This document shows positions 1 to 12,000 of a stretch of DNA of 64,000 nt, in pieces. Position numbers and translations under genes: made by a program. Within the stretch, counting starts at the first letter, position 1. Every line of letters begins with the position of its first letter. The stretch is from Cristatella mucedo (lineage: Eukaryota > Bryozoa > Phylactolaemata > Cristatellidae): assembly GCA_009760855.2 (NCBI GenBank), contig WPIO01000003.1, positions 12,492,501-12,556,500 of the forward strand. The letters are read 5' to 3'. Under the pieces are notes generated by a model. The model was not told the DNA's origin, made no database searches, and was given only the letters and a program-made list of their open reading frames with translations.

Positions 1-104
1 CCCAATGGCAATGCCGCATGTTAATATAGCTTCGCTAGCAGCAGAGATCGAGGCCCCCCCCCCCCCGCATGCTAGAGGTCGAAGCCATGCATACGATCCA
101 CCGG

Positions 105-193
105 GCAATTGTAAAGCACCTAGAAAGAGATTGAGTTCTCTGAGGACGCTTTATCAAATGTATTATTATTATTGTTATTACTATTATTATTAA
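105..193 (+). mobile_element. SINE-A/LINE-2w 3' tail fragment
   Basis: This is the tail shared by SINE-A and LINE-2w: a GTAAAGCACCTAGAAAGAGA block, then GAGTTCTCTGAGGACGC, then a TTA-rich microsatellite. No tRNA-like head is recognisable upstream, so it is a 5'-truncated copy. The first 104 bases of the window hold a poly-C run at about 53-66 and no gene. Confidence 0.7.
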
Positions 194-1742
194 ATGTCTA
201 TAGTGGCACTCACTCACACACACTCCCGCTTAGCCAGCTTGGCAGGCACCAAGTCACGGCTCGATGCTCGGAGAGATGCAAGCATCACACGATCCTTGAT
301 CGAGCTTCGAGCTGTCTAGACGAGCAGAGGGCTCTGCTGGATCTGTGTGGTGCATGCATGCATGCGTTTGTTCGTGTGCGTGCGTGTCCAGCATCCAGTC
401 AGCTGGGTCACGGCTGCGCTGACTCACAAAAGCCTGCGAGTCGCAGTGTGCGTTTCTGAGTGTCCATACGCTAGTTCCTATGCACACGACTACTTGTGTG
501 TTTGTGAGCTTAATATTCAGGGGTGAGATCCACGCAGGTCTCAGGCAAACACATATTAAATGTTGTTGGCAGCCAGCAGCGGAAGCTTCCTGGTCACCCT
601 GGCACAGTCCAAAATTCAGGCAGAAACTAGGAACTGATCAAGGTCTGTCGTTCTCAGGAGCTGTTAGATGCAAGTAGCAGTCACCCACAAACCTGGAATT
701 CCAACTCCTGATTGGCTGGTACACAGTGTGGGGGTGGGGCAGCCGTTGGAGGCAAGCCAGCATTACCAGGGGCACTGGGCACGAGAGACCACTTAGCAAG
801 GACACTGCTCCTGCAGCCTGGCTTCCTATGCGACCTATGAGAGAAGCCATGCCAATAATAGCAGCCGGAAGGAATTTAAAGGAGTAATCATAACTTGTTT
901 AACCAATATGCTCGGTGATTCGCAAGATGAAAGCAGCAGGTTTAACTATTAAACTAGAGTTACAGTCCCCTTTTTTGCTCCTATTGCAAGGTCAATTCTA
1001 TGTAGGCCCTAATAGGGCATCCCAGCGACATTGGACACATTAACATTGTATGCATGTAGGTACACGTGCACACATACTCATTTACCTTTCCAGCAAGATG
1101 CTCCAACAAAGCAGACACGAGCATGCAAAAAGCGACTGACAATTCGCCAGAGTTTCGGGAAAGAAGATAATGAAATAATTATTAGCTAAAAATTAAATAA
1201 TTAACTACCAGGCTGTAAATAATAAACTTATGCATTTTTGTTATACAGAAGTGCATGGCTAGTACACGGTAGTCAGGCCACTCAATAAAGACATCATTGG
1301 GAGACAATGGAAAATGCAGCAATGTGTTGGCTCTTCAGAAGAGTGGAAAACACTGCTGAAAACGCCCTCCCCCGGCATTCTCAGTGGCAGGCAGCACTAC
1401 TAGCAAGGACACCTTTCGAAAGAGGCCAAGTAATTAGCTTAAGTGTATTCCAAAAAGGTCATCAAATGCATCCACCTTGATCCTGCACAGAAGATATACC
1501 AGTTGGGCATATTAACGAACCTGCTCACCGGCAGGTGATTGAAGTCGTGCCCTACGAATTAATGGGCACCAAATTCAAGCTGTTAGGAAATGATAAAGAA
1601 AAGTGGACGTAAGTCGACAAAATGGCAAGGAGTGTCGCCTACATTGTCTAGAGTAAGCACTGAAATTAAGCAGAGGTTATGTACTGGTTTATCTATATCA
1701 CGTTGATAATATCATGGGTAATTTACTAATGAGGTCATCGTG
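194..1742. other. Intergenic, no gene recognised
   Basis: Only short unconserved open frames occur here. I see no coding match, no RNA gene and no clear mobile element. Base composition becomes AT-rich after about 880. Confidence 0.6.
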
Positions 1743-1925
1743 TAATAATTAACGAATTATAAAGATAATTCATTTGTATAGCATGCTGAAAAAACTTCAT
1801 TTCTATTAAGGGGCTTCACATATGGCACCGGGCTCGAGCCCACGACCTTGGTCATCAAATACATTCGCCCTGATCACCTTAACTTTGGTCGAGGCAAGCA
1901 CTTTAAACACTGGGCTAAACCAGAG
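1743..1925 (-). mobile_element. SINE-A, near full length, minus strand
   Basis: Read on the minus strand, a tRNA-like head (complement of about 1,835-1,925, with the GGTCGTGGGCTCGAGCCC B-box block) is followed by the TATGTGAAG body and an AT-rich tail. The tail part (1,743-1,805) is diverged. Confidence 0.75.
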
Positions 1926-2159
1926 TAGAGCATCTTGATCACAAAATTAATTATTTTCAAGTCCGGTCTGCAGTGCACAGCCATAAGCAATTTTTTAGCT
2001 GATGCATTAATTTAAAGCACTGTGCTGCCACGTAACTACCGAAGTAGCTATAATTTCTGATATAAAAACTTGTGTTGCACGAACAGACAAAAATACTTTG
2101 GCAGACACGTGCAGCTCATACAAATGCCTACCAATCCAATATCGTGGCACCAACTTGTA

Positions 2160-2531
2160 CACCTAGCTAGCCATCACGTCCGATCCCTATATAAGGTTAG
2201 GAACTGTCTTCTACGGTGGCCTTCAAAAAATTAAAACTAACTCCCTTGTTCTGTCTCGACTAGGTTACTGCAGTTCCATTTCAGCTGGGCTACCAAAAAA
2301 AGCTACTAAATCACTGCAACTGGTGATGAATACAGCTGAAAGGCAAGTTTACAAATCCGAGAGGTTTGACCGTGTATTTGCATGCTGACCCTGTGCATGT
2401 CACCCCTATATTATTCACTTCGTTTGTTTTTCATGCATGATTTTACTTACCATTCAATTGCATTTCACTTTACAGCAAATTTAAAGCGCCTAGAGAGAGA
2501 TTAAGTTCTCTGAGGGTGCTTTATCAAGTGA

Positions 2532-2563
<32 letters not shown>

Positions 2564-2845
2564 CTCCTTTGCTGAAAGAGCCAGGGTGACAGCCGGTTGA
2601 TCAACGGATACAGAGCCCAGTTCTTATGCTGATCCACAAGGCCTGCCATGGCTTGGCTCTTCATACCTAGTTAAAGTGCTTCACCAGCTTCAGCCTCCTC
2701 GTGCCCTCAGATCCTGTACGGACAATTAGCAGTTCCATTCCTCTGCTTAATGACAGTTGGCGGCAGAAGCTTTTGCTCTGTGGTTGCTAGACTGACTGTA
2801 GGACTCACTTTCACAATTCTTATACATCTTCTCTCCTGTACCCTG
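2160..2845 (+). mobile_element. LINE-1w reverse-transcriptase remnant, split by an insertion
   Basis: Frames at 2,230-2,379 and 2,566-2,800 translate to the C-terminal region of a CR1/L2-like non-LTR retrotransposon polymerase. The first carries SRLGYCSSISAGLPKK and ERFDRVF; the second carries PLLKEPG, DQRIQSPVLMLIHKACHGLA and LHQFQP-like text. Several in-frame stops show it is dead. The two parts are continuous in frame once the 2,380-2,565 insertion is left out, and they match the minus-strand copy at 32,480-33,180, where RFDHVF and PLLKELG are adjacent. Confidence 0.85.
2380..2565 (+). mobile_element. LINE-2w 3' end nested in LINE-1w
   Basis: A 5'-truncated copy of the LINE-2w 3' UTR (GCATGCTGACCCTGTGCATG onward), followed by the tail shared with SINE-A and about 35 bases of TTA repeat. 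It closely matches 49,845-50,040 and the complement of 6,655-6,870. It interrupts the LINE-1w reading frame exactly between a Phe and a Pro codon. No clear target-site duplication is visible. Confidence 0.85.
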
Positions 2846-2984
2846 TACCTCTGTCTGTAACTCCACAAAGACGAGTTTAGCATAGCACACTTAAAGCCTG
2901 AGCAGTTTTCAGTATGCATTCAGTATCAACAGACTTCATCTCACGAAAAAAAGAGAAAGTGAGAAGAATAGCAGAGTCAGGAGG

Positions 2985-3340
2985 GCAGTTGAGGTAGTAA
3001 GTAGCATGGAAGTAGCAGCTTAGGACGGCTGGAAAAGATGTGCCATAGTCGGCAGCAGGAGAGTAGATGTCGTTGGGTAGGAACTATGGAAATTAATTCC
3101 CACAGTCTTGGATCTGCAGAGCAAAAGCTTCTTCTGCAAAAGGTCCTTAAGCTGAGGAATCGAACAGCTAATTTATTGCCCATAGACGACCTGTAATGTA
3201 ATGACCAGAGGAAGTACTCTCCTGATGCCGACAACTGCATGAGCAATAGACTCGTAGATTCGGAAGCAAGAGAACGCAGGGACCCAGAAGTGATTGACAG
3301 GATGTTTAAGTCGATGCTCAGGTTGACTATCCACTTATTA
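2985..3340 (-). mobile_element. LINE-1w C-terminal fragment, minus strand
   Basis: The minus strand encodes MGNKLAVRFLSLRTF and RRSFCSADPRLWE, matching the copy at 8,785-9,130 (SKLAVPFLRLKTVGDRSF, AGPRQWNSL). It is degenerate. Confidence 0.75.
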
Positions 3341-3544
3341 TTGTACTCATAACTTTTATTGTACTGATAACTTTTGTGTTTCATATTCCCTTTGTAACGA
3401 CTGCATTTGCTAATCAGTACTGCATTCGTTAAACTAGTTCAAATAGGCATTGCTGATATTAGTAACTTAAAATTAAGTCAGCTAGTGTGAAGTTCAAATC
3501 TAGGCTTCATTATACAACAGATTAAAAAAACCTTAATTCATATC

Positions 3545-3620
3545 CATCTAGGCATTTTACCTAGGATGTAAAGAAGGCACGACAGAATGGTTAGTGTTAA
3601 TATGCACAGTGTCAACTTTC
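3545..3620 (-). mobile_element. LINE-2w 3' UTR fragment, minus strand
   Basis: TCTAGGCATTTTAC and AATGGTTAGTG with the ATGCACAGTGTCA spacing resemble the minus-strand LINE-2w at 6,655-6,870. Short and diverged. Confidence 0.45.
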
Positions 3621-3639
3621 ACAATACGATTAGCAGTGG

Positions 3640-3860
3640 CGTGTACATTCTTTCCAGTGGTCCTGAGCTGCTACTTCTATGCTGCTCTCCTGACTCAGCT
3701 ATGCTTCCTACTTCCTCTTTATTGTACGTGATTCTGTAGGCCACCGAATGCATACCCAAAGCCGCTTAGGCTTTGAGTGAGCTGTAGAAAAATCTCCGCT
3801 GTGTAACATCCACTTAGTCTTTGTAGCTTTTTGGAGTAATACAGAGAGATGCATTCCCTA
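3640..3860 (+). mobile_element. LINE-1w 3' UTR fragment
   Basis: CCAGTGGTCCTGAGCTGCTA, then AAAGCCGCTTAGGCTTTGAG, match the 3' end of the LINE-1w copy at about 9,078-9,300. Confidence 0.75.
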
Positions 3861-4128
3861 CTGAGCAGACCAGACCAAGCCGAACAGGTGAATGCAAAGC
3901 ATTCTTCCCTTGAATGTTCTGCGAATGAAATGGCACTCGATTGCACCGCAGTGTTCGTCAGTAAACTGTCGAAACTCACTTACACCGCCGCGGTGCACAC
4001 ATACTGAACTTTCCACTGCTGATAATCGTTTTTCTGTTTTTCGTCCCAGTCGCTCTTACTACACGTTTGCAACCTACTTCTTCGACCGTTCGCCGGTACT
4101 AAAGCTTATGCTTCTCACTCAAAGCTTC

Positions 4129-4215
4129 GTTGGGTGGGACACTCTTTATTGGAGACCGACAACACACAGAAAGCCGCTGAGGGTTTGGGTGCGCTACAGA
4201 AAACTCTCCTGATGC
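4129..4215 (+). mobile_element. LINE-1w terminal fragment
   Basis: AAAGCCGCTGAGGGTTTGGG and CTACAGAAAACTCTCCTG match the last part of the LINE-1w 3' UTR at about 9,200-9,245. Between 3,861 and 4,128 nothing else is recognised. Confidence 0.55.
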
Positions 4216-4478
4216 TGCAGCAGCAGCAGCTCAGTCCTCGGCGACATCCTGTACTTGCAGTAGGGAGTGTACTGCGTAATTGTCAATGCAATACCGGCCG
4301 CTAAAGCTGCGACGTCGCGATAGCACTTCAAACAAACAAGGACAACAGTTCAGTGCTGCTTCGCACAGGCGCAATAAGAGCTATTATATACCAAACGCCC
4401 AGCAACGTGAGAGCGTCAAGCTACGTGCCCACAGCCAAGCCCGCAAAGACCTACTACGAGTTTAAGTTCTAGAAAAAT

Positions 4479-4509
4479 AAAAGTGTAGAACGCGCAGCTC
4501 TACACTTTT
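4479..4509. repeat. Perfect 11-bp inverted repeat (hairpin)
   Basis: AAAAGTGTAGA at 4,479-4,489 and its exact complement TCTACACTTTT at 4,499-4,509 enclose a 9-base loop, just upstream of the CpG-rich block before EFA6. Function unknown. Confidence 0.7.
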
Positions 4510-4539
4510 CGGTCCCAATTTAAAAACGTTAACAGCGGA

Positions 4540-5227
4540 ATGAGGAGGATCACGCCGGCCTCTCAGCAACGACTCACACGTCTCGAATTAGAAGGCGCTG
4601 GAGGGCTCTCTCCGAGCTATAACAAAACAGCTCTCTTGAGTTCGCAGCGATTCAAAAAGCACAAACAACACACTTGCTTGCAACTTGCATCTCCGGCCGC
4701 GCCAATGTCTCGCGGCGAGCGCATACAATTGCTAGTTCAAGCTGTAAATGCGTGACGGATAAAACATCTCACCACTCAGGAGAAGCAGCAAGTAGCGCCG
4801 ACGGAAGTCACGTGGGAGGAAATAGTGCTCCGCCCTCTTCTCCCCCAGCGCCGTGAGCAAACCCTTTCGAGCCTCCTCGTTGGCGTCCGGGATAGGTGGT
4901 ATTGGGCTGACTGGCGGCGACGTTGTGAAGTTTCGCTCTGGTTCTATTTCGCAAGTATCAACGCGTGTTTTAAAGATCCGTCTTCCGCTGATAGCGATTG
5001 TAGCATAGGTGCGAACGTCCGGTAAGCAATTTCTCAGAGAGACGCCTATCGGTGCCCGCGCGCACACCATCGCCGCTCGCTGCGGTCGTCGCCGCGCCGG
5101 TGCCGCGAGTAGTGCGCTCGCCGGCGGCTTTATCTTACGAGCCGCGCACGCGGTTCAATTATTTTAGACACTCCGCGGAGGGCTGCGCTGCCGCCCTGGC
5201 GGACCTGCTTTGTCGCATAACTGCAAG
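4540..5227 (+). promoter_or_regulatory. EFA6: CpG-rich 5' region of EFA6
   Basis: CpG dinucleotides become dense from about 4,540 and remain so into exon 1, in contrast to the AT-rich DNA upstream. I infer promoter plus 5' UTR. No TATA box is evident near the start codon and the transcription start cannot be placed by eye. Confidence 0.5.
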
Positions 5228-6093
5228 ATGCAGGTGACGGATCTGTGGCCGCCGTCGGGCCATGACAGTTGTGGTCTGAGGAACGGCGGTTTCTCGGGCT
5301 CGCCTGGGCCGGCAAAAGGCTACCATACTTTTACGATGACTGGCGACGCTATCATCTGGACCAGCACGGCAGCGCCAGCGGCGGTGGCGGCAAGGTCGCC
5401 GCCGGGGCTGAGGAATAAGGCGGCTACGGCGGCCGCCGCGACTCCCGACGGCTCTCGGCCACCTTCGGCTTCTTCGGCGGCCGCTGCCGCGCTACCGAGC
5501 CCAGGTAGCATTTTGGACGCCTTTTCGTTTGACGCGAGCGGTTCGTTCGACGGCGAAGCCGGCTTCAACCTGGCAACCGCTGCCCAGTCCAATGGCTGCT
5601 CGCCCGATGCCGAAGCCGCCTCGGCGGCAACAGCAGCAGCTGCAGACCCGTGCTCCGCTAAGCCCGACCGGTACTCGGAGAAGGAGTTCCTTCACGGCTT
5701 CATCAGACCGGACGAGTGCCGCGTTTCGGACGGTGGCAGCGCCATTGACGGCGAGCTCGAGCCGGCCGGTGCCTTGGCGGCGGCAAGTGCCATGGCAAGT
5801 GCCATGGACGGTGGCGAGCCCGAGCCGGTCGGTGCCTTCCCGGCGGCTAGCGCCGTGGACGGTGGCGAGCGCGAGCCGGCCAGTGCCTTCGTAGTGGCTA
5901 GCCAGTCGAACGGCCCGACGCCGGAGCCTGAAGGAGGCGTCGACATTCTCGCGAACCTGAGGAGCAAGGACGAAAGCCTGCCTGCGGCTCGCGCAAACAC
6001 CGTGGACGTCGCTGCCGCGCAGAGGTTAGCAAAGAGGTTGCACCAGCTGGAGGGTTTCAAGAGAAGCGACGTGATAAAGCACCTCGGCAAAAG
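5228..6093 (+). CDS. EFA6: EFA6 exon 1
   Basis: Encodes the low-complexity N-terminus and the first Sec7 helix (RLAKRLHQLEGFKRSDV), ending in phase 2 at AAAAG|GTGAGT. Residues near 170-225 (about 5,740-5,905) are three imperfect copies of a unit like DGGEPEPVGAFPAASA. The long Ala and Ser runs are not conserved in the family. Confidence 0.9.
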
Positions 6094-9000
6094 GTGAGTC
6101 CCGAAGCAGTTCTTTGCTATATGCAAAGGCTCCTGTTGGACGATGAGCCGCTACTGGCTGCCAACCCCAGCCTTCCTTCTGCGAATGATTTGGCTGTGTG
6201 CTCACGTAGACCGGCGCTCACGTAGACTCTTTCAGTTTGCTGGGGGAGGGGTGAACTGCACAGCAGCTTTTGCCCACATAATCGAGTCATTGCAGCTGTT
6301 AATGCAAATCAAAAGCCAGAATTAAACGTGGCCCTCTCCCGTGGCTTTCTGAAATTTGGGTTCGTAATTTCTTGGGGCGAGTAGCAGATCTGGATGAGGC
6401 AATACTCTCATGCAATATGCAAAGCTGAGTCTGGAGATGTATCGGCTGCATCCTGGGAATTGGGCATATGTACTGATACCTTTTGGCAGTGCCATAGACC
6501 TGGGTGACAATGGCAACCCGAACACGAGACAGGTCCATTCTGTGTGGTAGGGGGCAAGTGTTGAAATCCCTTTTTAGAGTGTACTGACGGACTACATGCC
6601 TGCCGGGTAGCTCAACCTTATTTCCCACTTTTGCCATGATTCAATGCCCTTAATAATGGATATAACGATATATTTGATATAGCGCCCTCAGAGAACTCAA
6701 TCTCGTTCTAGGCATTTTACATTTGCTGCAAAGGAAGCAGGACCAAATGGTTAGTGGTAGCACCCTCAATAAATAACAAGAATAGCATGGTCATGGGTGA
6801 CATGCACAGGGTCAGCATGCAAATATGGTAAGTGGCAGCATGCACAGTGTCACCATGCATAAGCACATGAGGACGAATTGCAGGAACCCACTAAATACGG
6901 CGATAAATAGATGTGTTTAGTCTCTTTTTAAATGTGCTTAAGTCAGTATATGTCGTGAGGCAAGTTTGGAGTGTGTGCCAAGCTTTGTGAGCATATGAAC
7001 TAAAGGCACGGTCAACGATTTGTGGTGTTACGAGGTATAAGTAAACAGTTGGATTCCGAAAAGCAGATGGCACGGTGCTGCAGATGCATCGGCTTTCCAT
7101 CTGATACACGAAAGAGCTTTATCAGCTGGCCAGGCCATCGGATATACTTCCTTTGGGTTGGTCCAGTTGGGAAGGGGTGCCAATCCCTATTGGACCCCTC
7201 TCCCTACATCAATGACTGTCTGGATTGCTAGATAATGAAACTGTTAGTTCGTCAGTGGCAGAACCCGAAATGGATTGCTCGAATGCTGTGCTTCGGTGTT
7301 TTACCAAAGAAATCTATAAATCCACTTGCAGATGTGCTTGAACTGGGTTGTTTTGCTTGTGTTGGCAAGAGTGGTGAGTTTGATTCCGATGCTTAATTAT
7401 ATAGCTCTTGTATTTTTGCTACAATATCACAGATGGCTGTAATTCAAGCAGTGAATTATGTTTAAAGTCATCCACAGGTTTCACGCTCATAAAGGTCCGA
7501 CCTTTGCCTTTTTGGCTAACTTAGTGAAAGGCTCTATGCTGTATGCCTCCTGTTGACCGGGTGTGTGACATACTGCTTGTCTTTGCCAGCTGTCTCGAGA
7601 TCTTTCGATCTTGCATCCATCACGAAGGGGGTTTAGGATCATGGCTCATGCGTTGCACTGGGACAATCCCGTGAGTTCTTTTCAGCACCACGATAGGATC
7701 ATACTGTAATTTTTTGAAAGAGCTTGTTTGCTGAACTTAAGCTGTACGCTAGGAGGGCTGAATTGTGGGCTCCCATTGTGGGTCCTCCTAAAGAGGCTGA
7801 ACGCCTCAGCCCTCTTTGTATGTCTAGGATCACCATGCAAAAAATTAGTATTACATATGCTGGTTGCTAAAGAAATTTCCGAAGGATCGATCTGCTATCG
7901 TTGGTCTGTGTGTTTTTGCATGTGCTGACCAATTCCAAATACTTAAGCAGTATTGCAATTGCAATGCCTTACTTCTGAATCACGTTATCAAAACATCCGC
8001 AGACTGCCCATCTGTAAATGTCCATCAGTAAAACTCCTTTTGTTTTATTCTGGGAAGCTAAGCAGTAAAGTGACGAGTGCTGTTATTGGTGGAGCAGCTG
8101 CTACAGTAGATTATTAGTATGCATCAACCTGTATTATGGAATTAGCTTAAGAGCGAGTTAGAGGGAATACTTTGCTATTTGATAGTGTAACTAAAAGCAA
8201 GGTTTTGCCACCATAGGCTCATGAGACTGGCGTTCAATGCTTGTGCTAACGCAGTGCTTTTTCCTAATTATGCTTGTTCAGGTGGTGATGCAAAGCAGCC
8301 GTGAGGCGTTTTGTGACATCGGATGCTGTCTCAACGACCTGCACTAGCAGCTCATCAAGCAGCCAGTTCACTTAAACGTCACTGTCACTCACTTTTAGGT
8401 TCCTTTGTCCTGTTGCTGCTGCTTGCCTATCTAAAGTACCTCCCATCGTACGTCCCACTCCTCAGACCCCGGCGGTTTATCTGTGCCTCTAACCAACCTC
8501 AAATTCTGTGAAGTCTGCCCTTCAGCTCCTGCGCTCCCAAAGCCTGAGCACTTGCTACCAACCGACTTCAGGACATGCCCCGACTTGAAGACATTTGAAG
8601 CAAAGCTAAAAATACACGTTAGTCACAGCCCTTGTGAATTGTCCCTTAAATGCTTGTGCATGCTGAAATTTTGCATGTAATTATGAAAGCTTATATTCGA
8701 CATGCTTCCTTCCCGGCGGTTTAAAATAACAGGCAAAGATTGTTGGTTCTCCTAGGTTGCAGTACACGTTTTGTTATTATTTTTACCAGAGCTAACATGG
8801 ATGCCAATTGAGCAACGGATACAGAGCAAAGTTCTTATGCTGACCCACAAGGCCCGCCACGGCTTGGCTCCTTCGTACCTAGCAGAACTGCTGCACCAGT
8901 TTCAGCCTCATCGTGCCCTCAGGTCATGTATGGACAGTAAATTGGCTGTTCCATTCCTCCGCTTAAAGACCGTTGGCGACAGAAGCTTTAGCTCTGCAGG

Positions 9001-12000
9001 TCCTAGACAGTGGAATTCGCTTCAACAATTCTTACTCAACGACAACTGCTCTCCTGCTGCCGACTATGGCTCATTCTTTTCAGTGGTCCTGAGCTGCTAC
9101 TTCCATGCTACTCACTACCTCGACTGATCTCCTGACTCTACTATGCTTCCCACAGCTCTTCGTTGCGTGAGACAATGTCTATTGGCTACGGAATGCGTAT
9201 CGAAAGCCGCTTAGGCTGTGAGTGCGCTATAGAAAACTCTCCTGCGTAACACCCACATAGTCTGTATGACTTTGTGGAGTTACAGATGGAGATACCTAAC
9301 ATAACATTAACATAACCATTTGTACTGACCTTTGGTTTTTATGTATCGTATTGGTGCAACCATGTTCACAACACACGGTAGGGCTTTCACTATAACTCGA
9401 GCTTCGCTCGATGTGAGCAGCCTGTGGACCTGCCGTGATAGCCCAGGAGTTAAAATGCTCTCACTTCACGACCGAGGTCATAGGTTAGGTTCGATTCCTG
9501 CAGTGGGCGATCCTTTATTGCCAACTGCTAGCGCTGATAATTGCCGTTAAGGCTCTCAGTTTTGTCGCTATAAAAAATTAGGCTGTCAAATCAGCTACTA
9601 TTTATTCTTGTATTTGTTACTCTGTGTGCATGCTGCAGCACTTGCACTGCACCCACTGCCGAACCCGCGTGTGAGCTAGCAGGGAGGCACTCGAGAAGAC
9701 ACATCCCCCCAGAGGATAGAAACAAATCGAGCATGAGTGAAACTGCAGCAAGTCGGGTAGGAGAGAGGCAGGCAAAAGGAGGGAAGAGGAGAGATCGACG
9801 ATCGGGCAAGCAGGCAGAGGAAGACAGTGGCAGAGACAAACCGCAAGCCACTAAGGGAGAGTCAGACGAAGAGAATCCTCCTCCCCCTCCCTCCCTTCCC
9901 CCCCCCCGGCATGTACAGAATCAGGGCACATAAATGGTGACGATGCCATGCCGAGAGAGCCGGCGAGATTGTGCATGGCTAGCTCAAGCTTTTCACCGTG
10001 AAGACAGTGCCACGTGACTCTGCTTTCACCCGGCACGATCCGTATTTCGCCTTTGTGGTGGGGCCGCTAATTCGTGCAAGACTGTGAAGCCTATTTATTT
10101 CGCTGTGGTGTGTAGGCCTTAGCATTTGAAGGGCAGGCATTGCCCCACCCTGTTTAATTGCCTCTACCTGTCTGGCTTACTGGCAGTCCCCACTTGACCC
10201 TCAAAGTGCAACCTGTGCACACGTCATTCGGAGCGGTCCACTAGTCACTGCTGCACCATTTATAGCTAGATTCTAAAATTGTGTCCCGGCAGATTCCTTT
10301 TGCCGCTGCTGCCTGACCATGCCTCTCTTTTTTGTTGCTGTTTTGAGTTACTGTTATGCCCTTGTATTTGCCTTCCAAGCCTCTGTTAGTGACCCCCACC
10401 TCGACCGGTGATTCCATTGTGTCGTCTGCAGCTCAAAGAAACAGCATCGCTCAGCAGTTTCAATGCTTGGTTAGCAGCTCGTTGCAATGCTCTAACGTTG
10501 GCCATCAGATGCATCCCTGTTTGCTGTAGCCGTTTACTTCAATGAACCACTCCTCCCTGGTATGGCCCAGATGTAAGCTGCTGTTTGCCTTGTAACGACC
10601 AAGGTCGTGGGCTCGAGCCTTTCGACAAATGTGAAGCGCCTTTATAGAGATCAAATTCTCTTAGGGCACTATACGAGTGAATTATGTATATGTCCTTTTT
10701 TGTTGCCACCGTTTGCAATCGGTGATTCTTGTTTTTTTTCCAAGCCTCTACTATTTTACCATGCCTGTGTTGCCGGGTCACTGCGCTTGCATTTGTGGCG
10801 TAGCTCCTCGATGGGTGCACGAGCAACTATTAGCCAGTGTGCTGAGTCCACGCCAGCCGGACGGCCGTGGGCTAGATTGCTTGCCAGGCTGTGGTGAATG
10901 GTGAGTGTTAATGTGGGGGGGGACATCTTTCCTCAGCTGACCGTGCCGGAGTGCTGTTGTGCATGCTTTGGCGTTGTGCTCTGCACGATAGCTGAGTTCA
11001 CACTTGCCGGCTTTGCCGGTTTCATAGCTGAAATAATAGTGGAGCAAAAGGTTAAATGCCGAGGCTGCAATTTCGGTTCACTAGTCATTGACTCCTTTGG
11101 GATAGGAGGACCACTCGGCATGCCATTGAAAGTGAGTGAGAGACCCAGCCAGCTGCTCTGCACCAAGCTTCTGGCTGGATGGCAGAGACTGCATGCAGTC
11201 TAGCAAGCGTTCCAGTCCTTGCGAGGTGCTGTCAGTGCACAGACAGCACGACACAGGCTTTGGGGGATCAGAATTGGGTCACGAGCTGTGGCAGTCTGAA
11301 TCCAGCCCTTGAGTGGCTGTTGTGACATAATCTGGTTGCAATCACCAGAGTGAGTCATGATCTATTGTTGCAGACGCTGCTATTATTGCTATGGATGTGT
11401 TGTCTTTCATACGGCATTAAGGCTGCCAAACGACCCTTGCCATGCAGCTTCTCGGAAGGGAATGTCTCATGTGGCATCATGTATCAAATGCGTTTAAACT
11501 ACTATCTGTGCTAGCAGCATTCTGTGTCAGATTCTGGGCTGCTGTTCTGTTCATATTAGACCACGGGTCCTGTAACTCTGTTGGCTATTTGTTTTCATAG
11601 TAGAACACGGGTCCTGAAACTCTGTTGGCTATTTGTTTTGTGCCTCACTGGGTACAGTCAGAGCTGGGCTTTGAGAACTCAGCCGTACCCGGTATGCTGC
11701 TGTCCCTGTGGTCATCCACCGGCCGAGTGGCTTTCACAACACAGCAGTCGGTGTTTTCGACTGCCTTATGAGGCAGCATTAAGGGGGAGGGGCTCTTGAT
11801 GGAAACAAGGGGGCCTAAAGTACATAAAATTCATCATGTTAGACTGATAAGTTTCGAGAAACTTACGGTGTACGTCGGACCATCCACGTTTTATATCTCA
11901 ATGCTATGTGAAACTTCGTGTCGGGTACTCTGCAGTTTGAAGTAGGATGCTTGAGGCTAGCATTAAGCTCCCCTCATACAAACACCTCTCACAAGCACCG

